From NCBI GenBank assembly GCA_016787045.1, contig JAEUVA010000001.1, positions 1-64,000 of the forward strand: a stretch of DNA of 64,000 nucleotides, read 5' to 3'. This DNA is from Chitinophagales bacterium. Lineage in GTDB: Bacteria > Bacteroidota > Bacteroidia > Chitinophagales > LD1. The translations under genes were made by a program, and so were the position numbers. Numbering within the stretch: position 1 is the first letter of the stretch; every line of letters starts with the position of its first letter. The notes beneath the pieces were generated by a model. The model did not search any database and was not told where the DNA came from. It saw only the letters and a list, made by a program, of their open reading frames with translations. Below are positions 36,187-45,568 of the stretch, piece after piece.

Positions 36187-36990
36187 ATGCAATTGAATTA
36201 CAAAAAATTTGGCGAAGGTGAGCCGCTTATTATTCTGCATGGCTTGTTTGGCTCGTTAGATAACTGGCAAACCATAGCGCGCAATATGGTAGCTGTGGCG
36301 CAAACAGAGTTTGGGTATGCTATGAGCATCTACATCGTTGACCAACGTAATCATGGTCGCTCGCCACATAGCTATGAGTTCAATTACAATTTACTGGCTG
36401 ATGATTTAATCCAATTTATTAAACAACACCAGTTAGAAAAACTAAATGTGCTTGGTCACTCTATGGGAGGGAAAGCTGCCATGCAGTTTGCACAACTGCA
36501 TCCAGAAAAGATTAAAAAACTGGTAGTAGTAGATATTACACCTGCCGCATACGATGACCGCCACAGCGATGTGTTTGAGGCAATAGCTTACGCCATAAAC
36601 CCAAAAACGGAAACCCGAAAAGAAATTGAACAACGCTTGCGCGAAAAGCTACACGATGATGAGCCAACGATTCAATTTTTGCTTAAAAATGTAGAGCGTA
36701 CCGATACCGGTTTTAAATGGAAGTTTAATGCTCAGTCGCTGAAAGACAAGTATCATCTCATTAGTGATGAGGTAGCGTTACAGCAACCTGTGCTTTGTCC
36801 TACACTTTTTGTAAAAGGTGAACGCTCGCTTTACATCAACACTAACAACTACAGCAGCATTGCTGATATGTTTCCTAACCATACATTGGCGGAGATAAAA
36901 AACAGCGGGCACTGGGTGCATGCAGAAAAACCCGTAGAGTTTACAGAAACCACGGTACGTTTTTTAGCCGATAAAGACCATCAGAATTAA
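36187..36990 (+). CDS. Alpha/beta hydrolase, YbfF-like esterase
   Basis: A 267-residue alpha/beta hydrolase with the oxyanion region LHGLFGSLDNW, the nucleophile elbow GHSMGG (S92), DQRNHGRSP and the catalytic histidine in SGHWVH (H242). The pattern matches the YbfF/acyl-CoA esterase group; the substrate is probably a short acyl ester. The acid residue is expected between S92 and H242 and not assigned here. It converges with the TPR gene, overlapping by four bases. Confidence 0.88.
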   Translation: MQLNYKKFGEGEPLIILHGLFGSLDNWQTIARNMVAVAQTEFGYAMSIYIVDQRNHGRSPHSYEFNYNLLADDLIQFIKQHQLEKLNVLGHSMGGKAAMQFAQLHPEKIKKLVVVDITPAAYDDRHSDVFEAIAYAINPKTETRKEIEQRLREKLHDDEPTIQFLLKNVERTDTGFKWKFNAQSLKDKYHLISDEVALQQPVLCPTLFVKGERSLYINTNNYSSIADMFPNHTLAEIKNSGHWVHAEKPVEFTETTVRFLADKDHQN

Positions 36991-37490
36991 CTAAACAGTT
37001 CTAACTTTTTTTTGCAGCGCTCAATTGAATCTTTAGCCGTATCTAACTGCTTGCTATCAAAAGTATTTGCTGCATAGTTTTTGTACGCCTGAATGGCTTC
37101 GTTGTATTTTCCTTGCCCTTCGTACATAATAGCGTACTCGTTGTGAATGGTGCTTTTATTAATGCCGGGTATAGTCAATGCTTTATCCAAGAGTGCCTTC
37201 AAATCATCCCACTTTTGCAGCGTAGAAAGCACAATCGCGTAGTTATAGTAAGCAGCATGATACTCGGGTTGATTTTCTATGCTCAGTTTGTAATATTTCT
37301 CTGCATTGGGATAATCCTTGTACTTGGTTTCATAGATCCACCCAATATGGTTATACGCCTTACCAAAGTCGGGCATCTCTTGTGTAATAGCAGTTAGTTT
37401 ACTAAAGGCCTCGCCAATTTTTTGTTCACTTATCAATCGGTCTGCGTCCATAAACATATCTTCCATCCGTATGCGTAATTGCTCGTTCAT
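36987..37490 (-). CDS. TPR protein of unknown function
   Basis: A 167-residue soluble protein composed of about three TPR units (AYNHIGWIYETKYKDYPNAEKYYKLSIENQP, AYYNYAIVLSTLQKWDDLKALLDKAL, IHNEYAIMYEGQGKYNEAIQAYKNYA). There is no signal peptide. A TACGTTTG box at 37507-37514 may drive it. Function unknown; presumably a scaffold for another protein. Confidence 0.78.
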   Translation of the reverse strand: MNEQLRIRMEDMFMDADRLISEQKIGEAFSKLTAITQEMPDFGKAYNHIGWIYETKYKDYPNAEKYYKLSIENQPEYHAAYYNYAIVLSTLQKWDDLKALLDKALTIPGINKSTIHNEYAIMYEGQGKYNEAIQAYKNYAANTFDSKQLDTAKDSIERCKKKLELFS

Positions 37491-37538
37491 TGTGTATGAT
37501 TTGGAGCAAACGTAAAAGTTTGCTTTAGAATTATGTAA

Positions 37539-38219
37539 CTACTTTTTGAAGTTCTTGATATACACCTGCCACACAAAAGGAAGCCCTACAGCAAAAATAT
37601 ATACCCCCCTATACCACGGTATGTTCATTTCGCTAAATACCACCGGCACCACAAACACTGCAACCATCAATAGCACAAAAATTATTGCTAATAGCTTTGC
37701 CCACCAGGTTTCATACATGGAAGTAGAGGTAATTTGTGGAGCATCTTTGCTTTCGTTTTGCCGATTTACCGCATCTTCAAATACACTGACCAATGCGTAA
37801 TATTCGGCTAAGTCGTTCTCTCCTTTGCTTACCGGTGATATATGAAATTTGTGGGGCTTCTGTGTGGACTCTACAGAAAAATACAAATTGCCTTGCGCCT
37901 CATCTGTCCAAAAGTTTTTCAAATCCGAAATTCGCAATTGAAAATTAGCCGGTGCAACCAAACCTGTATCTATAAATGTAAAAAAGAAACCATCCGGCTC
38001 TTGCCTAACCTCTACACGCGGTTGGAACTTTTTGACTAATAGTAGCACAGATACAATCATTAATACCATCATTACAACTATGGCTACAATGATTAACCAG
38101 TCCGGAAGGTCGCCAAACTCGGTACCCAGCATTACAAACAGAGGAACCACCAAAATCGGCAGGCCAATCATGATGGCAACCAACTTATAGGTTTGCGAAA
38201 AACGAACTTTGTAGTTCAT
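37539..38219 (-). CDS. Membrane protein of unknown function
   Basis: A 226-residue protein with two hydrophobic hairpins, helices at about 12-32 and 40-62 near the N-terminus and two at about 175-220, flanking a soluble domain of about 100 residues rich in Phe and Asp. No family is recognised. It begins eight bases after the ABC transporter ATPase stop on the same strand, so the two are probably cotranscribed; it is too short to be a standard permease. Confidence 0.7.
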   Translation of the reverse strand: MNYKVRFSQTYKLVAIMIGLPILVVPLFVMLGTEFGDLPDWLIIVAIVVMMVLMIVSVLLLVKKFQPRVEVRQEPDGFFFTFIDTGLVAPANFQLRISDLKNFWTDEAQGNLYFSVESTQKPHKFHISPVSKGENDLAEYYALVSVFEDAVNRQNESKDAPQITSTSMYETWWAKLLAIIFVLLMVAVFVVPVVFSEMNIPWYRGVYIFAVGLPFVWQVYIKNFKK

Positions 38220-38227
38220 GCAAAATG

Positions 38228-40021
38228 TTATGCGATTGAGGCCATTCTGTTTTGTATATCGCTCAGTTCTCCTTTGGGTATAGCGGCAATCAGATTTTTG
38301 GTATATTCTTTTTGCGGGTTGTTGTATATCTCATCGCTAATACCCATTTCCTCTATCTTGCCTTTATTCATCACCACCATGCGGTCGCTCATAAACTTAA
38401 CTACGGAAAGATCGTGCGAAATAAATATGTAAGTGAATTTAAATTCTTCGCGCAGTTGAATGAGTAGATTAAGCACTTGGGCTTGCACCGAAACATCTAA
38501 GGCCGATACTGATTCATCGCAGATAATAAATTTAGGATTTAATGCCAAAGCACGGGCTATACATATCCGCTGCCTTTGCCCACCGCTAAACTCGTGTGGG
38601 TAACGGTTAAAATGCTCAGGTTTCATGTTAACCTTGGCCAGCAAATCCAACACCTTGTCTTTGCGTTCTTTTTCGCTGCTGTAAATACCATGCACAGTCA
38701 TAGGTTCCATAATTGCATCGCCAATGGTAATGCGGGGGTTGAGCGAAGAGTACGGGTCTTGAAAGATAATTTGCATGTGTTCCCGCATTTCTTTCATCTC
38801 GTTGTTGTTGAGATTGAATACGTTTTTACCATCAAAAATTACTTCGCCACCATGAGCCGGAGCTAAGCGCAAAATAGTACGACCAAGTGTTGTTTTTCCG
38901 CAACCCGATTCACCTACTAAGCCCAGTGTTTCACCTTCAAAAACATCAAACGATACATCGTCAACTGCTTTTACATACTCTTGTACTCGGCCAAAAAAAT
39001 CTTTTTTGGCAGGGAACCAGGTTTGTACATTTTTCAGTTGCAAGATTGGCTTACGGGCAAAAACCTCATCTCTGCGTTTTTGAATTTCTTGTTCAGAAAT
39101 GACCACCGCATTGATGGCCTCTGCTACCGATTTGTTTTTTTCTATCACCTCACCGTTTTCGGTTTCTTCCATAAAGTCAACCACAGTGGGCAGTTTGCTC
39201 AATCTTTTACCCAGCGGTGGGCGGCAAGCCAACAAACTTTTGGTGTATGGGTGCTGCGGGTTGCCAAAAATATCCAACACCTTACCCTGCTCCACTATTT
39301 TACCCTTGTACATTACCAATACGCGGTCGGCTATCTCAGCAATAACGCCCAAATCGTGGGTGATAAACATGATAGAGCTATCAATCTCGCCTTTCAACTG
39401 CGCCATCAAATCCAATATGGTCTTTTGCACCGTTACATCTAAGGCAGTGGTTGGTTCATCGGCTATCAATACCGCTGGATTACAACTCATGGCCATGGCA
39501 ATCATCACCCGTTGCTTTTGCCCTCCAGATAACTGGTGTGGATAGGCATCCAACACGCGTTGCGGATTGGGCAAACGTACCTTTTCGAACATGTTGAGGG
39601 TAATCTCGGTTGCTCTTTTTTTAGTCACTTTTTGGTGCAACATGATGGCCTCCATCACTTGATCGCCACAAGTAAAAACGGGGTTTAGCGAGGTCATGGG
39701 CTCTTGAAAAATCATAGAAATTTCGTTGCCTCTGAACTTGCGCATTTCCTGCTCCGAAATTTTTGTGAGGTCAATGATCTGTCCATCCTTTTGATAGAAA
39801 TTGATTTCTCCGGATGCAATACGACCCGGTGGGTTGGGTATCAACCGCATCACCGAGAGTGAGGTTACTGATTTACCCGATCCCGATTCACCCACAATGC
39901 CTATAGTTTCGCCTCGGTTGAGTGTGAACGATATATCGTTAACTGCCTTAATAATTCCGCCATCGGTTTTAAACTCGGTGACTAAGTTTTTAACTTCTAG
40001 TAGTGGTTTTGGGTTACTCAT
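38228..40021 (-). CDS. Oligopeptide/dipeptide-type ABC transporter, two fused ATPase domains
   Basis: A 597-residue protein joining two nucleotide-binding domains of the DppD and DppF type, as in E. coli GsiA. Domain 1 has GESGSGKS, LSGGQKQRV and DEPTTALDV; domain 2 has GESGCGKT, FSGGQRQRI and DESVSALDV. The HPYTKSLLACRPPLGKRL region is the C-terminal extension typical of oligopeptide ATPases. Permease and binding protein genes are not adjacent. The ATG at 40021 (MSNPKPLLEV) is preferred to an upstream TTG at 40039. Confidence 0.94.
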   Translation of the reverse strand: MSNPKPLLEVKNLVTEFKTDGGIIKAVNDISFTLNRGETIGIVGESGSGKSVTSLSVMRLIPNPPGRIASGEINFYQKDGQIIDLTKISEQEMRKFRGNEISMIFQEPMTSLNPVFTCGDQVMEAIMLHQKVTKKRATEITLNMFEKVRLPNPQRVLDAYPHQLSGGQKQRVMIAMAMSCNPAVLIADEPTTALDVTVQKTILDLMAQLKGEIDSSIMFITHDLGVIAEIADRVLVMYKGKIVEQGKVLDIFGNPQHPYTKSLLACRPPLGKRLSKLPTVVDFMEETENGEVIEKNKSVAEAINAVVISEQEIQKRRDEVFARKPILQLKNVQTWFPAKKDFFGRVQEYVKAVDDVSFDVFEGETLGLVGESGCGKTTLGRTILRLAPAHGGEVIFDGKNVFNLNNNEMKEMREHMQIIFQDPYSSLNPRITIGDAIMEPMTVHGIYSSEKERKDKVLDLLAKVNMKPEHFNRYPHEFSGGQRQRICIARALALNPKFIICDESVSALDVSVQAQVLNLLIQLREEFKFTYIFISHDLSVVKFMSDRMVVMNKGKIEEMGISDEIYNNPQKEYTKNLIAAIPKGELSDIQNRMASIA

Positions 40022-40071
40022 TATTTTCCAATTGATCAATGCTAATATATGTAATCTACAATATGAATTGA

Positions 40072-41544
40072 TTAGTATGCCCTAGCAAAAATTACTCGCT
40101 CTTTGCTTGGCTTGCCGCTAAGTACACATACTCCATCCTCTTGCTTATTATTGAGCGGGATACAACGAATAGTGGCCTTGGTTAGTTCCTTTATTTTTTC
40201 TTCAGTTTCGGGTGAGCCATCCCAGTGCGCGCTTATGAATCCGGGCTGCTCTATCAACTGCTGAAACTCGCTCCAACTGTTGGCCTCGCGGATATTGTTA
40301 TCGCGAAACGATTTAGCTTTATTGTAAATATTTTGTTGTATATCGTTCAATAAGTTTTCTATGTAAGCTGCTATCCCCTCAAACTGTTGCACCGATTTCT
40401 CCTTGGTATCTCTGCGAGCCACTTCCACAGTTCCGTTATCGTAATCGCGCATACCCATAGCCAAGCGCACAGGCACACCTTTCAGTTCGTACTCAGCAAA
40501 CTTAAAACCGGGGCGTTTGGTATCGTCATCGTCAAACTTTACAGATATTCCTTTTGCCTTCAACTCTTTGATAGCCGGTGCTACACGCTCATAAATTTTA
40601 TTCAACTCCTCTCCCGGTTTAGCTATAGGCACTATTACTACTTGCAGTGGCGCTAATTTTGGCGGTAGCACTAACCCATCATCATCACTATGTGCCATTA
40701 TTAACGCGCCAATCAAGCGGGTAGAAACCCCCCATGATGTTGCCCAAACAAATTCTTGTTTCCCCTCTTTATTCAAAAATTGCACGTCAAACGCTTTGGC
40801 AAAATTTTGCCCTAAAAAATGTGAGGTGCCCGCTTGTAATGCTTGCCCATCTTGCATCATGGCCTCTATGCAGTAAGTGTCTAAAGCCCCAGCAAAACGC
40901 TCATTGGCTGTTTTTTTGCCACGGATAACCGGCAAAGCCAAATAATCTTCGGCAAATGTGGCGTACACATCCAGCATTTTTTCTGTTTCTTCAATGGCTT
41001 CTTGTGCGGTTGCGTGTGCAGTGTGGCCCTCTTGCCACAAAAACTCGGCAGTGCGCAAAAACAATCGGGTGCGCATTTCCCAACGCACTACGTTTGCCCA
41101 CTGGTTGATGAGCAAGGGCAAATCACGGTAGCTCTGTATCCAGTTCTTGTATGAATTCCAGATAATGGTTTCTGAAGTTGGGCGCACAATCAACTCTTCT
41201 TCCAACTTAGCATCGGGGTCCACAATTACTCCGCTGCCATCGGGTGCATTTTTTAGGCGGTAGTGTGTTACCACTGCACATTCTTTTGCAAAGCCCTCTA
41301 CATGCGCGGCCTCTTTACTCAAAAAACTTTTGGGTATAAAGAGTGGGAAATATGCATTTACGTGTCCTGTTTCTTTGAACATTTTATCTAATGCTGCCTG
41401 CATGTTTTCCCAAATGGCATATCCATAGGGTTTAATTACCATACAACCGCGAACGCTGCTATAATCTGCAAGGCCGCCTTTGATAACTAAGTCGTTATAC
41501 CATTGTGAATAATCGTTAACGCGGGTAGTGATTTCTTTTGCCAT
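40072..41544 (-). CDS. proS: Prolyl-tRNA synthetase, eukaryote/archaeal-like class II type
   Basis: A 490-residue enzyme of the short ProS type without the bacterial INS editing domain. Family blocks include [33 protein letters not shown], the motif 2 segment [57 protein letters not shown], and a C-terminal zinc-like domain with a final tyrosine carboxylate (ARAY). Such ProS enzymes are normal in Bacteroidota. It charges tRNA-Pro. Confidence 0.96.
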   Translation of the reverse strand: MAKEITTRVNDYSQWYNDLVIKGGLADYSSVRGCMVIKPYGYAIWENMQAALDKMFKETGHVNAYFPLFIPKSFLSKEAAHVEGFAKECAVVTHYRLKNAPDGSGVIVDPDAKLEEELIVRPTSETIIWNSYKNWIQSYRDLPLLINQWANVVRWEMRTRLFLRTAEFLWQEGHTAHATAQEAIEETEKMLDVYATFAEDYLALPVIRGKKTANERFAGALDTYCIEAMMQDGQALQAGTSHFLGQNFAKAFDVQFLNKEGKQEFVWATSWGVSTRLIGALIMAHSDDDGLVLPPKLAPLQVVIVPIAKPGEELNKIYERVAPAIKELKAKGISVKFDDDDTKRPGFKFAEYELKGVPVRLAMGMRDYDNGTVEVARRDTKEKSVQQFEGIAAYIENLLNDIQQNIYNKAKSFRDNNIREANSWSEFQQLIEQPGFISAHWDGSPETEEKIKELTKATIRCIPLNNKQEDGVCVLSGKPSKERVIFARAY

Positions 41545-41607
41545 AACAAAACTTGGTATGCTATTTATTGTAGTGTTAAAAAAAGCGGGCTAAAATATTA
41601 AAAGCGC

Positions 41608-41636
41608 TTGCTTTAAACCGATGCTGAGTAAATTTG
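41608..41636 (+). promoter_or_regulatory. Promoter TTG-N18-TAAATTTG before the low-complexity protein gene
   Basis: TTG (41608-41610) and a perfect TAnnTTTG box (41629-41636) lie 18 bases apart. The ATG is 22 bases downstream, and AAAAAG lies just before it. Confidence 0.6.
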
Positions 41637-41658
41637 TCATCACCTAAAATAAAAAGCC

Positions 41659-43422
41659 ATGAAACGCTTCCTTTCCATCCTTATCACCACTTTGGTTATC
41701 GCCTTCAGCTATCAGTATGTTGTTGCGCAAGATGATTCGTACTACGACCCATCAAAAGATAACAGCCATGTAAACAACAATACCAACCCCGCTTACAGTT
41801 ACGATGCTCCGGATGAAACCAACACGTACCAAAGCGGTGGCAATACATACATCACCAATAATTATTACAACGATGATGATGATTGGGATGGCTATTTCTA
41901 TACTACTAACCTGCGCAGATACTACACACCTAACTGGGGTGTAAATTATTACAGTTACTGGTTTACGCCATCGTATTACTACGGCTGGAATAACTGGAAT
42001 ACAAACTATTGGGGATGGAATGTATCGTATGGCCGAGGGCACTGGAACCGCTGGTGGTACACACAGCCGCGCTATGCTCCGGTAGTTGTTTACGACCCGT
42101 GGTACAGCAGCCCTTATTGGGGCTATAACTGGGGTTGGAACAGTTGTTCTTATTTCAATAACTGGTACACCCCCTTCTATAACTACAACTCATTTTGCAG
42201 TACTCCTTATGTTTGGAACAACTGGGGATGGAATAATGGCGGCTGGTGTGGCAACGGTGGTGGCTGGAACAACGGTTACTGGAATGGCTACAACCAAGGA
42301 TATAACGATGGATACTGGAATGGCTATAACAACGGTTGGTGGAATAGCCCATACGCCTCAAACGGTGGCGGATGGTGGGGTGGATACTACCGCCAGGATG
42401 CTCCAAACACTGGCGGCAAAACTCCTATGGGCAATGAACCTAACAACAACACCGGTGGCAGTTTTGTAAATGTAGTGCGCGGTAACGACAAGCCGGTATT
42501 GACTGAAAAAGAGATACCTAAAGAAGGAATTACCCGTCCGTTTGTGCCTACATACAAACCCGAAGAATCAAGCATTAAAAACAATGCTGAAGTGAAGTCG
42601 TACGAGAACAAGCCGAATGTAAACCCGCAGCAAAGCACTATGCCGAGTGGCAACTGGGATACCCGCGGCAACAGCAATGAGGTAAATAAACCCAGTAAAG
42701 AAAATCCGGCATATAACTACAGCGGTAAACCCGGTAATACGGAGCAGGATTTTAACCGTGGTAATACCAACGTAGCTAAACCTGCTCAACAACCGCCAGT
42801 GGTGAACCCTTACAAGCCGGCAGAGAACGAAACTCGTGGAAACACAAAGCCGAATACTGAAGTGAGTAAACCACAACAGCAGTATCAATACAACGCTCCA
42901 CAAACTACGCAGCCACAGCAAAACTGGGGTCGCGGTCAGCAGCCACAGGTTGAGCAACCTAAGCAACAGTATCAACAACCGCAAAACAATGTGCCGGATA
43001 ACTGGAACAGGCCTCAACAGTACAGCAAACCGCAAGAGCAGTACAATGCTCCAAAGCAGCAAAACAACACCGTTGAACAACGCGGTAACACGCCTCAAAA
43101 TGTGCGCCCACGTGAGTATGTTCAGCCACAACAAAATGTTGCGCCCAAACAAGAGTATAGCAGACCACAAAACAATGTTCCTAATCAGAACTACAACCAA
43201 CAGCAACCCCGTGGAAACAATGGTGGTAGTTACAACGCAGCCCCGCAAAATGTACGGCCACAACAAAGCCAGCCGCAACAGTTTAGCGCACCCAAGCAAA
43301 ACTATGAGCAGCGCGGGGGTGGTTACTCTTCCCCACAACAAGGAGGGGGTAACTTTCAGCAACGCAGCACACCACCCGCCAACAACGGAGGCAGCAGCCG
43401 CGAACAACGAAGAGGGTTTTAG
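41659..43422 (+). CDS. Secreted low-complexity protein rich in Tyr/Trp/Asn/Gly and Gln/Pro/Asn
   Basis: A 587-residue protein with signal peptide MKRFLSILITTLVIAFSYQYVVA (cut predicted before QDD). Residues of about 75-250 are extremely rich in Trp, Tyr, Asn and Gly (NGYWNGYNQGYNDGYWNGYN). Residues of about 255-590 are Gln/Asn/Pro-rich with recurring RGN, PQQ and NVRPQ elements. There is no sorting domain, no lipobox and no catalytic motif. Composition resembles prion-like, matrix or adhesive proteins. Four cysteines lie in the aromatic half. I do not recognise the family; function unknown. Confidence 0.85.
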   Translation: MKRFLSILITTLVIAFSYQYVVAQDDSYYDPSKDNSHVNNNTNPAYSYDAPDETNTYQSGGNTYITNNYYNDDDDWDGYFYTTNLRRYYTPNWGVNYYSYWFTPSYYYGWNNWNTNYWGWNVSYGRGHWNRWWYTQPRYAPVVVYDPWYSSPYWGYNWGWNSCSYFNNWYTPFYNYNSFCSTPYVWNNWGWNNGGWCGNGGGWNNGYWNGYNQGYNDGYWNGYNNGWWNSPYASNGGGWWGGYYRQDAPNTGGKTPMGNEPNNNTGGSFVNVVRGNDKPVLTEKEIPKEGITRPFVPTYKPEESSIKNNAEVKSYENKPNVNPQQSTMPSGNWDTRGNSNEVNKPSKENPAYNYSGKPGNTEQDFNRGNTNVAKPAQQPPVVNPYKPAENETRGNTKPNTEVSKPQQQYQYNAPQTTQPQQNWGRGQQPQVEQPKQQYQQPQNNVPDNWNRPQQYSKPQEQYNAPKQQNNTVEQRGNTPQNVRPREYVQPQQNVAPKQEYSRPQNNVPNQNYNQQQPRGNNGGSYNAAPQNVRPQQSQPQQFSAPKQNYEQRGGGYSSPQQGGGNFQQRSTPPANNGGSSREQRRGF

Positions 43423-43440
43423 TACCGCATCTTCACACAC

Positions 43441-43472
43441 AAAAAGCGCAGGAAAATTTTTCTGCGCTTTTT
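43441..43472 (+). terminator. Bidirectional Rho-independent terminator after the low-complexity gene
   Basis: An 11-bp stem AAAAAGCGCAG/CTGCGCTTTTT with a 10-base loop and T-runs in both directions. It serves the plus-strand gene ending at 43422 and may also serve the minus-strand DUF2061 gene. Confidence 0.9.
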
Positions 43473-43492
43473 TTATGCCTCTGGTCAACCAC

Positions 43493-43933
43493 TTAATCTG
43501 CCTTCTTAAAAACATTAAACCACTTACGTACCGTACCAATAGGTATGCTTCGCCATGCCCTTTCGTGGAGGTAATAAAGAATAATTTTAGTGAGCACCTC
43601 GGTTACTCCAATCTTTAAACCGGTAAGCGGATTTCCGGAATAAAACCAACCAAGCAACATGGTATCTATGGTACCCACTATACGCCAGGTAACTGCTTTG
43701 ATAAATGATACTTTGTTGCTTTGCTCTGCCCCTTTCAAAAAATACAGCCAAACCCGCTCATGCAAGTAGTACAAAAACACTTTTGTTATCACCTCAGTAA
43801 AGCCAATTTTCAAAGCCATTTTGGCGTGACCGGTTATCAAAAACGAAAGGAGTATGGTATCTAAGGTACCTACAACACGCCACGATATGCCCTTAATTAC
43901 ACTTCTAAAGTGTGACTCTGTTTTCGAACTCAT
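43493..43933 (-). CDS. Tandem DUF2061 membrane protein
   Basis: A 146-residue protein with two copies of DUF2061 (about 8-62 and 73-130). Each has a SWR-x-VGT-x-DT start, two hydrophobic stretches and an IG-x-TEV-x-TK...LYYLHERxW ending. DUF2061 proteins are predicted membrane proteins, in some Bacteroidota fused to or near sulfate assimilation genes; there are none in this window. A TATATTAG box lies just before the start. The function is unknown; the tandem layout suggests a pseudo-dimeric membrane unit. Confidence 0.88.
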   Translation of the reverse strand: MSSKTESHFRSVIKGISWRVVGTLDTILLSFLITGHAKMALKIGFTEVITKVFLYYLHERVWLYFLKGAEQSNKVSFIKAVTWRIVGTIDTMLLGWFYSGNPLTGLKIGVTEVLTKIILYYLHERAWRSIPIGTVRKWFNVFKKAD

Positions 43934-43985
43934 GGGCGCTAATATATAATTCTCTATTAAACAGATAGAGTAGATTGTTCTTACT

Positions 43986-44016
43986 ATAAAAATAAAGCCG
44001 GCTAAAGCCGGCTTTA
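43986..44016 (-). terminator. Rho-independent terminator after floA
   Basis: On the minus strand an 11-bp stem (TAAAGCCGGCT/AGCCGGCTTTA) with a 2-base loop is followed by TTTTTA. It ends the isomerase-NfeD-floA direction before the DUF2061 gene. Confidence 0.85.
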
Positions 44017-44038
44017 AGAATACTATCTATGTACTACT

Positions 44039-45004
44039 TTACTTTTTATCGCCTCCCTTCACAATGTTTTCGCGCATGGCAGTATCGGCTTGCACATTCT
44101 GCATTTTGTAGTAATCCATAACACCCAAATTTCCGTTCTTAAATGCTTCGGCCATTGCAATGGGCAACTGTGCCTCGGCTTCAATCACTTTTGCACGTGC
44201 CTCTTGTGCTTTAGCTTTCATTTCTTGTTCTAGAGCAATAGCCATTGCTCTGCGCTCTTCGGCTTTGGCCTGTGCAATATTTTTATCGGCATTGGCCTGA
44301 TCCATTTGTAGTGCTGCACCAATGTTTTTACCAATATCAATATCGGCAATATCAATTGATAGAATCTCAAATGCTGTACCTGCATCCAACCCTTTTGCTA
44401 ACACTACTTTGGAAATCGAATCGGGATTTTCCATCACCTGCTTATGACTCTCGGCAGAGCCAATAGAGGTTACAATGCCCTCACCCACACGAGCTAAAAC
44501 GGTTTCTTCACCTGCACCACCCACTAACTGTTTGATACTTGCACGAACAGTTACGCGCGCTTTGGTAATTAACTGAATACCATCTTTTGCCACAGCAGTA
44601 ACGGGTGGCGATTCTATAACGCGCGGTTGTACACTCATTTGCACAGCTTCAAAAACATCGCGACCTGCTAAGTCAATGGCGGTAGCTGCTTTGAAATCAA
44701 GTTCAATATTGGCTTTATCTGCGCTAATTAGTGCGCGTACCACTCGGTCTATATTACCACCGGCCAAAAAGTGCGCCTCTAACATATCGCGCTCTACGGG
44801 TAAGCCGGCTTTGTGGCCCATTACCATAGCGTTAACTATGGTACCCGGTGGCACACGTCTAAAGCGCATAAACAAGAGTTGAACCAAACTAATATCCACG
44901 TTCGCAAATCTTGCAGATAGCCATAGTGGAATGGGAAGTAGCCAGAATAGTATCAGAAAAACGAATACTATAATTCCGGCAAGAAAAAACATGGGTAGTT
45001 CCAT
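44039..45004 (-). CDS. floA: Flotillin-like protein FloA
   Basis: A 321-residue protein with an N-terminal membrane hairpin (about 4-28) and a long FloA/YqfA domain: [61 protein letters not shown], then an Ala/Glu/Lys-rich coiled coil (about 235-285). FloA organises lipid microdomains in the cytoplasmic membrane. It is preceded by the NfeD-like gene with a gap of three bases, the normal partner. Confidence 0.94.
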   Translation of the reverse strand: MELPMFFLAGIIVFVFLILFWLLPIPLWLSARFANVDISLVQLLFMRFRRVPPGTIVNAMVMGHKAGLPVERDMLEAHFLAGGNIDRVVRALISADKANIELDFKAATAIDLAGRDVFEAVQMSVQPRVIESPPVTAVAKDGIQLITKARVTVRASIKQLVGGAGEETVLARVGEGIVTSIGSAESHKQVMENPDSISKVVLAKGLDAGTAFEILSIDIADIDIGKNIGAALQMDQANADKNIAQAKAEERRAMAIALEQEMKAKAQEARAKVIEAEAQLPIAMAEAFKNGNLGVMDYYKMQNVQADTAMRENIVKGGDKK

Positions 45005-45007
45005 TGA

Positions 45008-45478
45008 TTAAATATTTAGAGGTTGAACATAAATTTTATTTCCGGTAATCTTAACTATTTGAACATTGGTATCGCGATTAATAAAATCACCAACCGAGTA
45101 CACTTCTGTTTTCCCTGCTTCAAACTTGGCTTTGCCGTTAGGGCGTAAGTCGGTAAGCGTATGGCCGGTTTGGCCAATCTGAAAATCAGATACATCTTCA
45201 TTATTTACCTTGCCATCTATCTCCGCTTTCATGGCCAACTTATTGCTCTCTATAACCCTGAATCCGAAGAAAACAGAAACTAAAACAGCCGCTAGAGAAA
45301 CAGCAAATGAAATGTTGCCGTAATAGCTGCCGTAGTAGTAGTACACCAAAAGCACGCCTATCACCACAGCCACACCACCTGCTATGCCAAAAAGTGTAGT
45401 GCCTGGTATCAAAAAAATTTCTAAAAATATCAATAACAGGCCTATAGCGATAATAGCGAGTATGGCAGCAAGAGTCAT
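45008..45478 (-). CDS. NfeD-like membrane protein
   Basis: A 156-residue protein with three to four membrane helices (about 4-22, 26-48 and 56-78) and a C-terminal OB-fold domain (IGQTGHTLTDLRPNGKAKFEAGKTEVYSVGDFINRDTNVQIVKITGNKIYVQPL). NfeD proteins accompany flotillins/stomatins. The ATG at 45478 is chosen over a longer frame from 45553 whose extra residues are not hydrophobic. Confidence 0.88.
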   Translation of the reverse strand: MTLAAILAIIAIGLLLIFLEIFLIPGTTLFGIAGGVAVVIGVLLVYYYYGSYYGNISFAVSLAAVLVSVFFGFRVIESNKLAMKAEIDGKVNNEDVSDFQIGQTGHTLTDLRPNGKAKFEAGKTEVYSVGDFINRDTNVQIVKITGNKIYVQPLNI

Positions 45479-45568
45479 GTAATTGAATATTGTAGGTTGA
45501 GTATTGACGTTTACAACGGACAGAAATTTTACCTCTCGCGCATTTAGGCGCAAATTAACTCCATAAAG

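Noticed and set aside
35974..36240. 88-residue minus-strand frame at the ceramidase-esterase junction
   Set aside because: It overlaps the start of both neighbours and has no motif or start context.
42568..43539. 323-residue minus-strand frame opposite the low-complexity gene
   Set aside because: Its Leu/Val/Arg-rich sequence is what the reverse complement of Gln/Asn/Pro-rich coding DNA gives; no promoter or family motif supports it.
42950..43618. 222-residue plus-strand frame in another phase of the low-complexity gene
   Set aside because: It is a frame shadow of the repetitive sequence and runs through the terminator at 43441-43472.
45479..45553. N-terminal extension of the NfeD-like frame
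   Set aside because: The 25 extra residues are not like the family; the ATG at 45478 begins directly at the first membrane helix.
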